Shown here piece after piece: positions 46,013 to 58,024 of a stretch of 64,000 nt of DNA. Both the position numbers and the translations under genes were made by a program. The stretch lies in NCBI GenBank assembly GCA_009760855.2, contig WPIO01000021.1, positions 1-64,000 on the forward strand, written 5' to 3'. The notes beneath the pieces were generated by a model. That model was given only the letters and a program-made list of their open reading frames with translations, made no database searches and was not told where the DNA came from. The first letter of the stretch is position 1; the number at the start of each line of letters is the position of its first letter. Origin of the DNA: Cristatella mucedo (taxonomy: Eukaryota > Bryozoa > Phylactolaemata > Cristatellidae).

Positions 46013-47690
46013 GAGTGTCCCTTGCTAATGTAAATTCAGCAAAGTTCGTTTGTGTTCAATTGTTTAGTATGGGCTAATTTGTGATAAGGAACTGTCAAAG
46101 AACAAGGGAATAATCAAACGTTCGTCTCTGCAGAGTTAGGTTTCCAAATATAGCTTTAAGTGAAAGGGCATTCGGTAGTACTTCCGACCGGCCAACTAAA
46201 TCTGGCAAATTTTGCATAGTTCTCAGATGACTGAGCCATAATGTGCAAGGTGACATGAAGGCACGCATGAAGAATGCACACAATTACCCGGAGCCTGGTG
46301 AATAGATTACTAACTCCTATGTAACCATTGTCCGCGAGTAAGCGAACGTACTAGTCCTTGCTCTTGAAGATGGACTCACACACTCGTGTCGGACTCTAGC
46401 GAACGCCTCTCTTACATTACAAAATGAGTTTACGAAGCGTTATTCGGAAGGACGCTGAAGCAAAGCAGTGCTAGAAACGCTAGTCAAGTCTGTGTACCTA
46501 CTAGTTTCCTTGTTCTGCAGCTGACATTAATACCTAATATCTCGTTTGATTTTCGTAAATGCCTGTTTCGGACCTGAGACGGCTGGTTGGGTGAACCGGC
46601 AGCATGCTTCGAACACCGCTCTACATAACGAAGTTTGAAGGCGATCGAATCCATTGAAATCTTAATTAGTATTGATATTGCCATCCGGGCGTCATTTGTC
46701 AGCTCTTCATAGCTGTTCTTTTTAGGCTAAAAAATGAATTTTAATACGGCTTTTTGGTCGTTACGTGAAAGCTAGCCAGATGAAAATAATTATAGATACA
46801 AAACTCGGATACTATTAAGAAAATAACAAAAATTTGAGTCAGTAACAGTTACTACTTTCGCCCGTGTAAAAGTCAGGGAAACTTCAGTGGTGCACCACAA
46901 TGAGGACCTGACTGTACGCTGACCGATGGGGGAGTCTATTCTAGTCGTAGGAACTGCCCACAGTGGGGCAATGACTAAATACAACGACCTGGGTCGTCTA
47001 GTATTTGAATGTTACTCCAGTCTTATTCAGGTTTGTGACCTTTGCACCAGTCATCACTTGGGGCTACAAGGTAAGGGGGTCGTTGAGCATAGAGCTCAAG
47101 ACGCTAGAATGCACTGACCCTTTAAAAACGCCTATCATTTTGTAATCCCCAAATGTTCATGCAGATAAATTTTTCTTTTAACTATAAAAGTGTGTGCTGC
47201 AGCTGCGTCTGCAAATTAGAAAATCATCTTCCTTATTTAGGAAGCTCATTACTTTACACTCGTACTTGCACCATCGATATAACACGAACGACTCCTAGTT
47301 AAAGTGACGCCAGTGACTTTACAAGACTTTTGAACTAAATACCTAACCTGGCTTATAAGAAAGAAAGATTACATGAGAAAAATTCAATCGCTTTTCCGGT
47401 AGATGTCGGTCCCTGCGCTAGTTATTTCAGAGACTGGCGCGCCTTAAGTTATCGTCAGGAAAGTCACTGTTTCTTTTCTAACTCTCTAGAAAGTGAACGT
47501 ACTTTATCGGTCACCAAAGAGTTGAACACGGCCGCCTCAATCTTGACGCCTATTCCTATCAGTAGCTCAGTGGCTGGCTACGGGTCCCGGAGGTAGCTCA
47601 CGATACAATCTAGCAGAAAAGCTGTGTCTGGTTCGGTAAAAGACTCTTCGCGTTTGTCTGGTCAAGCTATCTGCAAGATGAAGCTGTTTT

Positions 47691-49270
47691 TTTCTTAGCT
47701 TTATTCAAGCACTCTAGCTCGGTTTGTTTAGTGTTTCTTGTGGCCTTTCACGATGCCAGAGGTTACTGTGTGCATATAGAGGTAACCTTACATTGCCAGC
47801 TTGTAGAAGCTCACAAATAACAAATCATGATATTTTTCCAAAAGCTCTGAGACACGGATGCATCTCTACCTTCCGCTTAAATATTTTCGTAAGAATAGTT
47901 TTTAATAGTACTCTGCCGTTTATGAACCTTAGATCCATTAAAAACTGCCCATCTAGTTTGTGCAATCGCATGCCAATAAATTTTTTGACCAGCTTTAATT
48001 GCAATATCCCATAACTCGATGACATTTGAAAGTCGTTAACAACAATTTTTTCGTCATGATACTTGCTCAGTCAGTATGACCGCAAGAATGTTAGTATTCT
48101 GCAGTTGTCCAGTTTATTGCTTACCACAGTATGTGCATCTATTCAGGCTGTGTTCAGCTATTTGAGAGATTTTGTTATCAAAATTTTATGTAGAGTGTTT
48201 CTGTCTGTAATTCAACAAAGTCAAAAATACTAAGCGGGTGCTTTGAGTGAGAGTTTTTCTACCAGAGTTAAAAAATCCTGTGCAGCATTCGGTTAATAAA
48301 AACAAGAATATTTTCATGCCGCCATGATATCATATCATATTTATGTAGTAACATTTGCTTCATCTCACTTGCAGATACAGCCTCCACCACGTCACCTACT
48401 TGCAGGCAAACCGCCGTGTGCTGCTTCGTTTGCTGCTTATTAAGCTCGTACATAGTCAGCTACTCGGAGCGAGTCACGTCATAGTCTCGTGCTCATCACC
48501 GTGCCTGACGGCGCGTGAATGCCGGTCGTCTTCTAAAAGTTTTTGCACCTGCTCCGACCAACTTTAAACATCTTTCATGATCTTTCAATCCTGTTCGACG
48601 ACATGGTACGGCTGAGGGATTCGCTGCACGACTGGAACGGGTACGTTAACCTCCCTGACGACGGGATACGGCACCTTGACTTCCCTGACCACCGGATACG
48701 GCACATTGACCTCCTTAATGACTGCGAGGGTTCCGGAACTTTTTTGATGACTGGAACAGGAACGGCTACGACTTTAGTCTTTCCCTTAAATTGCATTGTT
48801 GTTGTTGGTTACATTGTTGTTGTTGCCGCCAGCATTGTTATTTTTATTGTTGTTGTTGTTGTTGTTGTTGTTGTTATTGGCTTTACCAAGTAATCTTTCG
48901 CCGTAACCGCGACCAGCAAAGCCGTTCCCTTCGCCGTAACCACCGGCGAGCAGTCTTCCGTACGCGAGTCCTTCACCGCTAGCCAGTCCTTCGCCGTAAC
49001 CTCGTCCGAGAATTTCTCCGTAGCCCAGTCATTCGCCGTAAGCACCGTAGCCTCCCAGATGTCCAAGTCCGAGGTTGTGTCCACCCAGCAATCTTCCTGC
49101 AAAAGCGAAGCGGTTCAATGGTAGCCCAAGTGTTAGCTTAGGCATAGCCCCCTCGTTCTTACGACAGCACTAGATCGTGGTATTGACGATCGCTGCAATG
49201 CTCTTATTGCCTCGAGTAGGGTAAAAGCATTTATAGGCACACCCTGACTACAGAAGTGGCAGCAGTCATA
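47691..49270. repeat. Older gene-family unit C
   Basis: 3' flank (47800-48590) plus the broken gene copy. Its flank parallels 33650-35330 in unit A in order (for example GTCAGTATGACCGCAAGAAT, then GCAAACCGCCGTGTGCTGC), but far less closely than A parallels B. Relative to unit A it lacks about 0.8 kb between the flank and the gene. At about 49270 it is cut off inside the intron and joined to unit B. Confidence 0.75.
48590..49096 (-). pseudogene. Broken copy C of the secreted repeat protein gene
   Basis: It corresponds to exon 2 only. A good acceptor (CTTTTGCAG) is kept at 49097-49105, but exon 1, most of the intron and the promoter are missing because the unit ends at about 49270. Within exon 2, a GGA codon for Gly has become TGA at 49031-49029. 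The Asn-run region is shortened and disturbed. One base is lost near 48722 (in the PEPYPVIKEV codons), shifting the frame. The final 19 or so codons are replaced, so the decamer array ends in VVEQD and a stop. Gly/Tyr and decamer text is otherwise clear. No single intact product is possible. Confidence 0.9.
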
Positions 49271-51313
49271 TATAAAAATTCGCTTGCTAAGTTTTTTTTA
49301 TTTCATAGCTGGAACTTGCTATTAACAGCCTTCATTCGCGATATATCATAACTCAACAGCTTTTAAAAGAATTTAAGAACAATCCTTTTCTTTATGACAT
49401 TTGCTGAGTCAGTATGACTGTGATCATGTCAGCTTTCTGCGGTTGCCCCTGCTAGCACTTCCCAAAGTATGTGCTTCTATTTAGGCTATGTAAATTTACT
49501 GGAAAGAGATTATGTTATCTTAGTGATACGTAAAGTGTCACCATCTGTAACTCTACGAAGTGACAAATATTAAGTGGATATTATGAAGGAGAGTTTTTCT
49601 AGAGATCACTCACAGCCTTTGCTGCTTTCGGTTGAAGAGACCAAGAATATGTTTATACTCGCGTGGTTACGTTTTCACTGTATCACTATTCACAGTGCCA
49701 AGTTAAAAGTAGATTAGCGTCTTTACTTGCGATTTAAATTAGTTCCATTACGGAGCAGTTAGTTCAAATTACTTGTCTGTCAAATAATTATTACTAATTA
49801 AATGAATTGAAATAGCATTAGTTCACTCAGGATCCCGAAATGCACTGGATGTTGTGCCAAATCATTAAAAGTATAAACTGTACTTCAAAATATGGAATAT
49901 CTAATCCAAAAATATAAAATAGAATATGCTTACAAACTAACTTTATTAATCATGATGTACAGCTTAACCTTTGAGATTGGACGACTTGAATGTACTGACA
50001 GAGTTGGAACGAAAAGGGTGAAGTGAGTAAGTCAATCCTATTCGCTGATTTTTTGCCTTCTTTTCCACAGTCTCCTTACTTTCAGCTGCCTGGTTTTTCG
50101 ATGATCGTCTGTCCAATAAGGTCTATTCAACCCTCTTTTTAAATTTTGCTGAAGTTATTTAGTTAAATGTCATAACATGGATCGTCAGAAAACGCAAATG
50201 CAACTTTTTCTGTGTTTCTTTTGAATACAGTCCGGAGGTTTCTCCAACCTTCTTAATATTTTTTATCTCACTAACTGATATTACCTCTTTCGCATCACCT
50301 ATTTACAGGCAAACCTCCGTGTGCTGCAGCATCTGTAGCTCCTTTACCTCCTACGATGTCAGTTCCTTGGCTAGCTAATCGGTGAGTCTTGTCTGGTCAT
50401 ATTAAAATTTTTTCTGAGGGATGTATCCTTCGGCTGCTATGATTTCCGTAAAGTTTTAGAGGTCATCTTCTGCAGCTTTCACGTCCGCCCTAAATGGCTC
50501 ACCATGCCTGACAGCGAGTGAATGCCGGTTTTCTTTATAAAAATTCTCGAACCAGCCCTAGCTGGCTTTAAACAGTAAGTGTAATGCTTCGTCCGTTGAA
50601 GGGCCGTATCTGCGGCAGAAAATCAGCATAAATATGAAGAGCCTTCCCGCAGATTATAGGCTTTACCACGGTATTTTCAGCATGCTATCTTTCCGTCAGT
50701 TACGCCATCAGTAGCCTATACGGGTTTTCGTAGATAGAAGTCCGCTGTTTAGAAATGAATTATTTTAAGGATGTTTCTGGCGTCGTAACCTTAATTGACT
50801 CTTGCTTCAGTATGGTGCTTATGGAAGAAGTCCTTTGCTGGAGCTGGTTCGATAAGTCGACTAAGAGTATACTACTGTCGCCATTCTTGATAACTTTTTT
50901 TTTGATAGCACACACCAGGTTCTTCTTTTCAGCTTTGTCCTTTGCCCAAAAATCATTAGGATCCACGGCAGAAAAGATGAAGATTTGCAAAATTACTGCA
51001 AGGACAAATGCGAGCCCAACACTGGTGCAGCCACTGCAAGCTAACCGCTTAAATTGAAAGAGTGATCCACGGAATGCTGAGCACATTATGTGGCGTTTAC
51101 TATGGCGTTTCCTGCACCAAATAGCGGTGGGGTATCTGAAGCTGGCTCTTAACCCGAATTTTAGCTCTCAAATCAAAGCAACAGAACGGCCTGGACACGG
51201 TTCATATCGCAAAAAACTCATCAGTTTTGACACTCATAAGTTAATGTGACACTTCTTCAAGATATGGTGCTTTGGTCGAACGACGAATAATAATATCGCT
51301 TAGTGATCATCAA

Positions 51314-51319
51314 TTTATT
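51314..51319 (-). terminator. Polyadenylation signal of gene B
   Basis: AATAAA on the minus strand about 42 bp beyond the stop codon. Confidence 0.7.
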
Positions 51320-51360
51320 GTTTGATAGACACTAGAACTTGGCTACGATAAAAAGAATGT

Positions 51361-52457
51361 CTATTTCCAGGATTCCGGCTTAACGAGAACAGGCACAGGA
51401 ACTGCTACTCTCTCGACGACAGGGTACGGCTGGGGGATTCGCTCCACGACAGGAACTGGTACGTTAACCTCCCTGACGACGGGATACGGCACGTTGACTT
51501 CCCTGACCACAGGATACGGCACATTGACCTCCTTAATGACTGGGTACGGCTCCGGGATTCTCTTGATGACTGGAACAGGAATGCCCACGACTTCAGCCCT
51601 TCCTCTGGCTGCATTGTTATTGTTGTTATTGTTGTTATTGTTGCCGCCAGCATTGTTATTATTATTGTTGTTGTTGTTGTTGCCTCCGGCATTGTTGTTG
51701 TTGTTGTTATTGTTATTGTTATTGGCTTTACCATGTAATCTTTCGCCGTAACCACGACCAGCAATGCCGTGTCCTTCGCCGTAACCACCGGCGAGCAGTC
51801 CTCCGTATGCGAGTCCTTCACGGCGAGCCAGTCCTTCGCCGTAACCCCGTCCGAGAACTTCTCCGTAGCCCAGTCCTTCGCCATAAGCACCATAGCCTCC
51901 CAGATGTCCAAGCCCGAGGTTGCGTCCACCTAACAATCCTCCTACAAAAAAGGAGCGGTTCAATAATAGCCCAAGATTAAGGCTGGGCAAAACGCCCCTA
52001 GTTCTGATGACAGCATTACAGCATTCTCACAGATCTGCCGGTCGTGGTATTGACGCCTACTGCAGTGCTCTTTTTGCGTTAAATAGGATTAAAGATGCTG
52101 CGAGCACACGCTGGCTAAAGCAATAGCAGTGGTCAAATCATCATCGTTAGCCTTAGGGCATGCATCGCCCAAAGCGAGGCGGTAATAGGCTTAACGTAAG
52201 GCTCACGTGGCAGCACCGCAGCTGCGTTAGCATCTCAAAACTCTCTCCCACCTGGGCTCTAGATTCGACTCATCTCATCTTTCTCTATCTCTCTTTGTCA
52301 CACACTTCGCTCAGAATCTTCTAACATCTCTCTTCATTTCTCTAACGGTCGCTCGTCATTTACTCTACAGTAATGTTTGATATATATACAATGTCTATCT
52401 CTTACCGTGAGCAACCATGCAGCTGGCTAGTAGCAAAGCACACTTCATCGTCGTCAT
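51361..52457 (-). CDS. Secreted Gly/Tyr-Asn-Pro/Val repeat protein, gene B (two exons)
   Basis: Almost identical twin of gene A. Exon 1 is 52457-52406 (MTTMKCALLLASCMVAHG, GTAAGAG donor). Exon 2 is 51941-51361 (TTTTTTGTAG acceptor, stop TAG). The intron is 464 bp in phase 1 and splits a Gly codon. The product is 210 aa, one Asn shorter than gene A: runs of 11, 10 and 10. I saw no other amino-acid difference from gene A in exon 2. The signal peptide, Gly/Tyr block, Asn/AGG block and Pro/Val decamers are as in gene A. The promoter, 39-bp block and polyA signal are complete, so the copy should be expressible. It sits next to the broken copy C and probably arrived by duplication of unit A into that locus. 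Confidence 0.87.
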
Positions 52458-52511
52458 ATTGCTTTGAACTACCTGCAGTAAGCTGATGATTATTGCATGC
52501 ACTACAGCTCC

Positions 52512-52518
52512 TTTTATA
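52512..52518 (-). promoter_or_regulatory. TATA box of gene B
   Basis: TATAAAAGGAGCTG on the minus strand, 55 bp before the ATG. Confidence 0.75.
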
Positions 52519-52598
52519 CTACTCCTCTGGGAGCATGCCTGGGACTCGTGTCCAATGAATGTCAGAAAGGCCGCCAACGCGATTACATAGGCAGGTAC

Positions 52599-52637
52599 TA
52601 ATTGCCAATCCAGAATTACTGCCAATAGCATTCCATC
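52599..52637 (-). promoter_or_regulatory. 39-bp conserved upstream block of gene B
   Basis: Identical to the gene A block at 38918-38956 and one base from the gene 1 block. Confidence 0.6.
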
Positions 52638-52902
52638 GAAACCATGGTTTTTCGTGCTCGCTTGGCGTCGTTTTTGGGCTGTGTGACGACATGCAGTCTT
52701 AACTTTCATGTCCTTAATTATTCTGACCGACCAGCCTCTCGCATGATCACTGCTGCTGCCCAGGTTTACTGTCATTCAAGGCAGTTCCTAGCAACGCCAA
52801 TCGATGCCATAGGTTAATGCTACTGCGTCATTGATGAGCTTTAATATTCTCAGCTGTTTCCTGCGTTTCTGCTAACTTGCAAAGCACCTACCTGGCTAAA
52901 AA

Positions 52903-53592
52903 GGGTACGGACATTTCCCCCTGGACATTCCTACCCCACCCGACATTTCCTCACTGGGGTAGGGCATTTCCTCCCCCACCGTATGGAAATGCCCTGATAT
53001 AATATGTCTTGTTTACATATCTTGTAAAAATCTTATATAGTATATAACGTATAACATATTCCTACATTGTAGTCAGTAGAAATGCGGTCGCTGCGGCGCA
53101 TTTTCGGCAGACCACAGAGTGCAAGGTCAAAGCTCTGGCCCGGTAGTCAGCAGCAGACGCTATCGGCAGCAGTTGCGAGCGCGGAGCAGTATCCTCGACC
53201 GCCAACGCCGACGCCGCTGCTGACGCCACAGCGGCTGAGAGCGGCTGCTGCTGAGAATGTCTGCTGCTGAGAACGTCTGCCGCTGACAGCGTCTGCTCCT
53301 GACCGCCCGGGGCAGTGCTTTGACCTTGAACTTGATAATCAGCCACAACTCATGGCTGCTCTGACTGCATTTCTAATGACTATAATGTAGGAATATGTTA
53401 TATGTTATATACGATTTAATATTTTTTGCAAGATATGTAAACATGACAGTTCATATCCTGGTATTTACATACGGGAGGAAATGCCCTATCCAGCGGGGGG
53501 GGGGCGGGTGGGGGGAGGAAATGTCATACCCAGTGCAGAAATATTCGGGGGGAATGCCTAGGGGGGAGTCCAAGCGGGAAATGTCCGTACCC
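52903..53592. mobile_element. Long foldback element upstream of gene B
   Basis: The ends are inverted (GGGTACGGACATTTCCC at 52903 and its complement ending at 53592). Complementarity continues inward through CATTTCC-rich units, CATATTCCTACATT(G/A)TAGTC, GAAATGC and AGGTCAAAGC, to a CAG/CTG-rich centre near 53220. Almost the whole 690 bp can fold on itself. There is no coding capacity beyond chance frames. G-runs (53493-53520) lie in the right arm. I could not identify a clear target duplication. It sits about 445 bp upstream of the gene B start codon. Confidence 0.8.
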
Positions 53593-54384
53593 CATTCAAA
53601 AACTACAGCTCTGACCGTTGGTAGGCATTGATATTCTGTGGAAAGTTTATAAACTCACATTCTTGGAGTACTTAAAACATCTGCATGTCGAGCGACAAAT
53701 GCTGAAGATAAAATGATGATATTTTTGTGAATACCATTTAAGAACCAGGGAGAACTATCCTATCGTAATTACTGGGAAAAGAGCAAGCATTTAAGCGGAC
53801 ACAATGCTTCCGTCACTCATTTCTTAGTTTTTATTCTTTAGCTTCGGCCATATCAAGTTCGAATTCTGCGATCTCCAACTTTGCATCGTATTGCCATGTC
53901 TTCAAACTCAAGTCATAACCTCTTTATAACCATTTAGAGACAGTTCCATCAATTTATATATCTCTCAAGCCGACGCAGTATCCAATAATTATAATAATGA
54001 TGTCAATAATCACACTTAATAGGGAATTATGATAATCGCCCTTTGGTATATAAACATATTTCTACTTTTTTCATTGGCTAGGAAGAATGAAAGTCGCCGG
54101 CTAAGGAATATTAGCATGGAAATCCGGTTCATGCAAAAGCACTTCGGACGTATTAATGCACGGACGAAGAAAAAAATGCTAGGATCAGCTTCGCTTTAAA
54201 GTCATTCCGTCAGGGATTATCATAAAATGCAGGATGGGAGTTTTAACTATTAATCAGCTAATCAGCAAGCGAAAGTCTTGCTTGATGATTATTAAAGAGC
54301 GACGCGAGCATCACTTATAGTTAAACAAGCTGGTCTTACCCGACTTTTAATAGACAAGCTTATTCTTAAGGGCTACCGATCTTA
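53593..54384. other. No recognisable feature
   Basis: Nothing supported. Confidence 0.45.
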
Positions 54385-54548
54385 CTGGGCTGTGATAGCA
54401 TTGGCAGTAAGGTGTTTGGCCTTAAAGTCGGAGGTCATGGGTGCAAAGTCTAGTGTGGCGATCCTAAATTGTCATCAGCGAGCAGTGATGATAGCCATGA
54501 AGGCACTTCTGCTACTATAGTCGTGAGGCCGTTATATCAGCCAAGCTA
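54385..54548 (+). mobile_element. tRNA-derived SINE, degenerate
   Basis: GGGCTGTGATAGCATTGGCA, GAGGTCATGGGTGCAAAGTC (decayed B box), GTGATGATAGCCATGAAGGC and CTGCTACTATAGTCGTGAGG line up with the SINE family. Confidence 0.6.
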
Positions 54549-54756
54549 GCTCGGTGATGCAAGAACATCTGATATAGGAATACTCTGTTATAACAATAGC
54601 AGTTCTGCTTCACAGATTTCTTCTAAAATTTTTCGCATTGAGAGCTCCACTTTAATAATTATCAGATATAGGAATACTCCACACATATGAAGTCGACATC
54701 GTCTTAGATTTGTACTCTGCTTAAGTGCATGCTTATAGCTTATCGTGAAATAAGCA

Positions 54757-56355
54757 TGAACTTAAACAACTACCGCCCAGTCTCCCTTCTACCATTCCTA
54801 TCAAAGACACTGGAACGGGTCGTGGCTGACCAGCTAAACTCGTATATCGAAACTTCACACCTTGCTAGTAAGTTCGAGTCTGGCTTTAGAGCTAATCACT
54901 CCACAGAGTCAGCATTGCTTAGGGTATACAACGACCTACTTAGGAATGCAGACATGGGTAGAGTGTCTCTGCTTGTTTTGCTCGATCTTTCGGCAGCTTT
55001 TGATACCATCGATCGCAAAGTTCTTCTATAACACCTCTCATCTCACCTGGGCATCACTGGCACTGCTCTGCAGTGGTTCAGGTCCTATCTCGGTGGGATA
55101 CTCCAGGGTAATGACGTGAATGGACAAAGATCATCTGAGGTACCTCTGAAATATGGCGTACCTCATGGCTCCGTGCTAGGTCCGGTTCTTTTCACGGTTT
55201 ATACTCTCCCTCTTGCTGACGTGATTGCCAAGCTCAATCTAGGCTTTCACTTATATGCTGATGACACTCAGTTGTACCATTGCTTTGATCCCTCTCAGCC
55301 TTCGAGCACCTCAAATTCTTTCCACTCACTTACGGCATGTATTGATGACATCCGCACATGGATGGCAGGAAATTTTCTAAAACTAAATGACGATAAAACT
55401 AACTTACTAGTTATGGGCAAACCCAGTGTGATTCAGAGATTGGAAAGGCTGACGCTCAAAATTGGCTCTGCCAGCATATCTCCTGTTGAATCAGCTCGAA
55501 ATCTAGGTGTCATATTCCAAAGCGACCTCTCATTAGACAACCATATCAGCTCCACAGTCAAATCTGCCTATTTTCGGCTTCATAACATTGCTAAAATTAG
55601 GGCTTGTTTAGATAAGGATACCACGTCTAAGTTGGTCCATGCATTCGTGACATCCCATCTTGACTTCTGCAACTCACTGCTTACTGGCCTACCGGCATGT
55701 GCAATCAGGCGATTGCAGCTGGTGCAAAACTCGGCAGCTAGGCTTGTCTGTCGTGAGCGTCGCAGTTGCCACATTACACCACTTCTCGCTGACCTGCACT
55801 GGCTACCAGTCAAGCAACAAATTGACTTCAAGGTTTTGTCGCTCACTTTTAGGTCACTTCATTCTTTGGCCCCAGCCTATCTCTCAGATATACTCCCCCT
55901 CCGGGCCAAGAATCGTACCACCCGCTTTTGGGAATCCAACAGTCTACTAATACCCCGTACAAACCTCAACTTCTTTAGAAACCATGCATATAGTTCGTAT
56001 GCTCTTAAAGCCTGAAACTCCCTCCTGACCTGCGTCAGAACATCCCCTGACCTGACCATATTTACAAAGAATTTAAAAACACACCTATTTAGGAGAGCAT
56101 TTAGTGGGTCCCTGTGATTCGTTGTTCATGAGCTTATGTGTGCTGACAGTGTGCATGCTGCCACTAACCACATTTGCATGCTGACCCTGTGCATGTCACC
56201 CCTAACCATGGTATTATTTTTGTTTGTTTATCAAGCATGATTTTACTCACCATTCAATTGCATTTCCATTTGCAGCAAATGCAAAGCGCCTAGAGAGAGA
56301 TTGAGCTCTCTCCGAGGGCGCTTTATCAAGTGCATTATTATTATTATTATTATTG
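54757..56355 (+). mobile_element. 5'-truncated LINE with nearly open RT frame
   Basis: It starts at NLNNYRPVSLLPFLSKTLER, further upstream in RT than the 35 kb copy. One frame holds to the C-terminal region except for a TAA at 55029-55031 (after DTIDRKVLL) and a TGA at 56013-56015 (after YSSYALKA). The motif GVPQG has become GVPHG. YADDTQLY is intact near 55255. The 3' UTR, stem and (ATT)n at 56334-56354 are intact. Dead but young. Confidence 0.95.
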
Positions 56356-57394
56356 TTTTCATTTATGTAGGCGTTTCACCTCTAGTGGGCATTTCTATTT
56401 TACTGATTGCACGTTGTTTGCCCATTGTAATTGTCGCCCAGCGATTATGGACAACGAGCTTGAGAGCTGAACCTGGATTACGAACTATGAGCCCTACCAA
56501 TGACTTGCAGCAGAGCTATACTGAAATGAACGCGATAAGCCGAGGCTTACGAGCAGTGCTGTGCATGATTATGTACTAATGCGATTGTAGCATGACTTCT
56601 GATCTGTCCATTATATTAGTCACGTAGCAGACAGCAGTCTCTCTTGGAGCAATGCTCTGCTAGTTGGCGAGTCTTAGCACTAGGCTTGAGTCGCTGTAAG
56701 CCTGCTAGCGAGTCGGCTGGATGTCATTGCTCTATCAGCAACAGCATGCAGACTATTGCCTTGATTTTCCTAGTACAGTGTTTTAATTAGCCCTACTTAC
56801 AGGATATCGAGCACTGTGTTGTTATCGTTGATGCTTTGCTAGCTACGGTCTTTGAATGCCACACGCATTGTGCCTCTACCCGAGCTAGTGAGGGTTGCAC
56901 ATTCATAGCATCGTAATTTTTGATGGGTTAATGAAAAACTACTTAATAAATTCAATATGTCTGTATAGTTGCTGGTGCTTGGAAAATATATATTTTTTTA
57001 ATTGAGAAGATGCTGCAAGTTTTGAACACTTTGAAATTAAAAAGAAACTTTCTGTCACCGAGCAGTTTAACGTGTCAGTCGACTATGTGGAAAATTGGGA
57101 AAGTTGCAGCATCTAACCAGCGGCAGCGGCTTACTGGCTTTTTTGATGGCTCGGTCAATTTCAAAAATTACAATGATCTAGCTAAGACAGAACCGACGAG
57201 CTAGCTATAATTTTAGCAAGCCACTAATGAAAACAATTCTTAATCTTTGATAGGGATCGGACGTGATGGCTAGCTCACGAACTAATCTTCTTAACGAAGC
57301 TTTTAAAATTGAATCAGCTTTCAAAAACGACAACTAAATTCGGAGCACACGGCTATTGTTGCAAAACTGCATCACCGATTAGAAGAGCAAAGTT
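56356..57394. other. No recognisable feature
   Basis: Short open frames only. Confidence 0.45.
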
Positions 57395-57715
57395 TTTTTA
57401 GGGTAGACAGACGCTTGGGTGTTCCGATGAGTAACAGTTCTGTTTTATCGTCGTTTCGTTAAAGTAAATTTGCCGGTATCGTGGGTCGAATGTATGCAAG
57501 GAAAGCATGTAGTCTATCAGTTGTTTCAGCAGCAAAATCCAATGGTTTCAAGGATGAATACTGCAAATTATCTTCAGCATCAAAGTGATAGCCTATTAAT
57601 TGTGCCCCTGTCACTTTTACCCGAGGTTGTGCATAAATGAAGAATAGCAAGGGACTGATACTGGACCGTCTTGGGACCCCACAGGTGACAGAATGATCAT
57701 GCGGATGAGACCTGA
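57395..57715 (-). mobile_element. RT fragment of a distinct LINE family
   Basis: The minus strand reads GVPRRSSISPLLFFIYAQ, GYHFDAEDNLQYSSLKPLD and TTDRLHAFLAYIRPTIPANLL, corresponding to RT motif B, the altered YADD region and the following helix. The protein text is clearly different from the main family. A remnant of a third or the second LINE family. Confidence 0.75.
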
Positions 57716-58024
57716 CCCCCTATGACAAGGACAAAATACGATCGGGCTAGCTTGATTCGAACAGTGTCAGCGCCTCATCAGCCAGACCGATCGTTTCATT
57801 CAGTCGTTTATTCCTGTATCGAAATTAACAGTGTTGAATTCAGACCATTGATCTTGTAGGGCTAAGGCAGTAAAATTACCGTCAGCGTAGCTGCATAGGG
57901 TATCATGGTTATACGGAGGATAGCAGTTTCAGTGGAGTTCTGCCGTTTTACAGTGATTTCTTCCTACCCTCAAGCGCGTGGAAATTTTCAACCTGCCATG
58001 CTGCATATTGATGACATCTGCACA

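Larger units (their letters stand above)
43245..47690. repeat. Segmental duplication block D2
   Basis: Paralogue of D1 and, in its last 1.6 kb, of D3. It runs directly into unit C with the broken gene copy. Private insertions are a SINE (43835-43992), a LINE (44708-45147) and a short LINE tail (45921-46012). Confidence 0.8.
49271..53235. repeat. Recent duplication, unit B
   Basis: Near-identical copy of unit A lacking its LINE. The left edge joins the intron remnant of gene C at about 49270. The right edge lies in the foldback element. Differences from unit A are few, for example GGATGTTGTGCC at 49847 against GGATATTGTACC in unit A. Confidence 0.95.
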
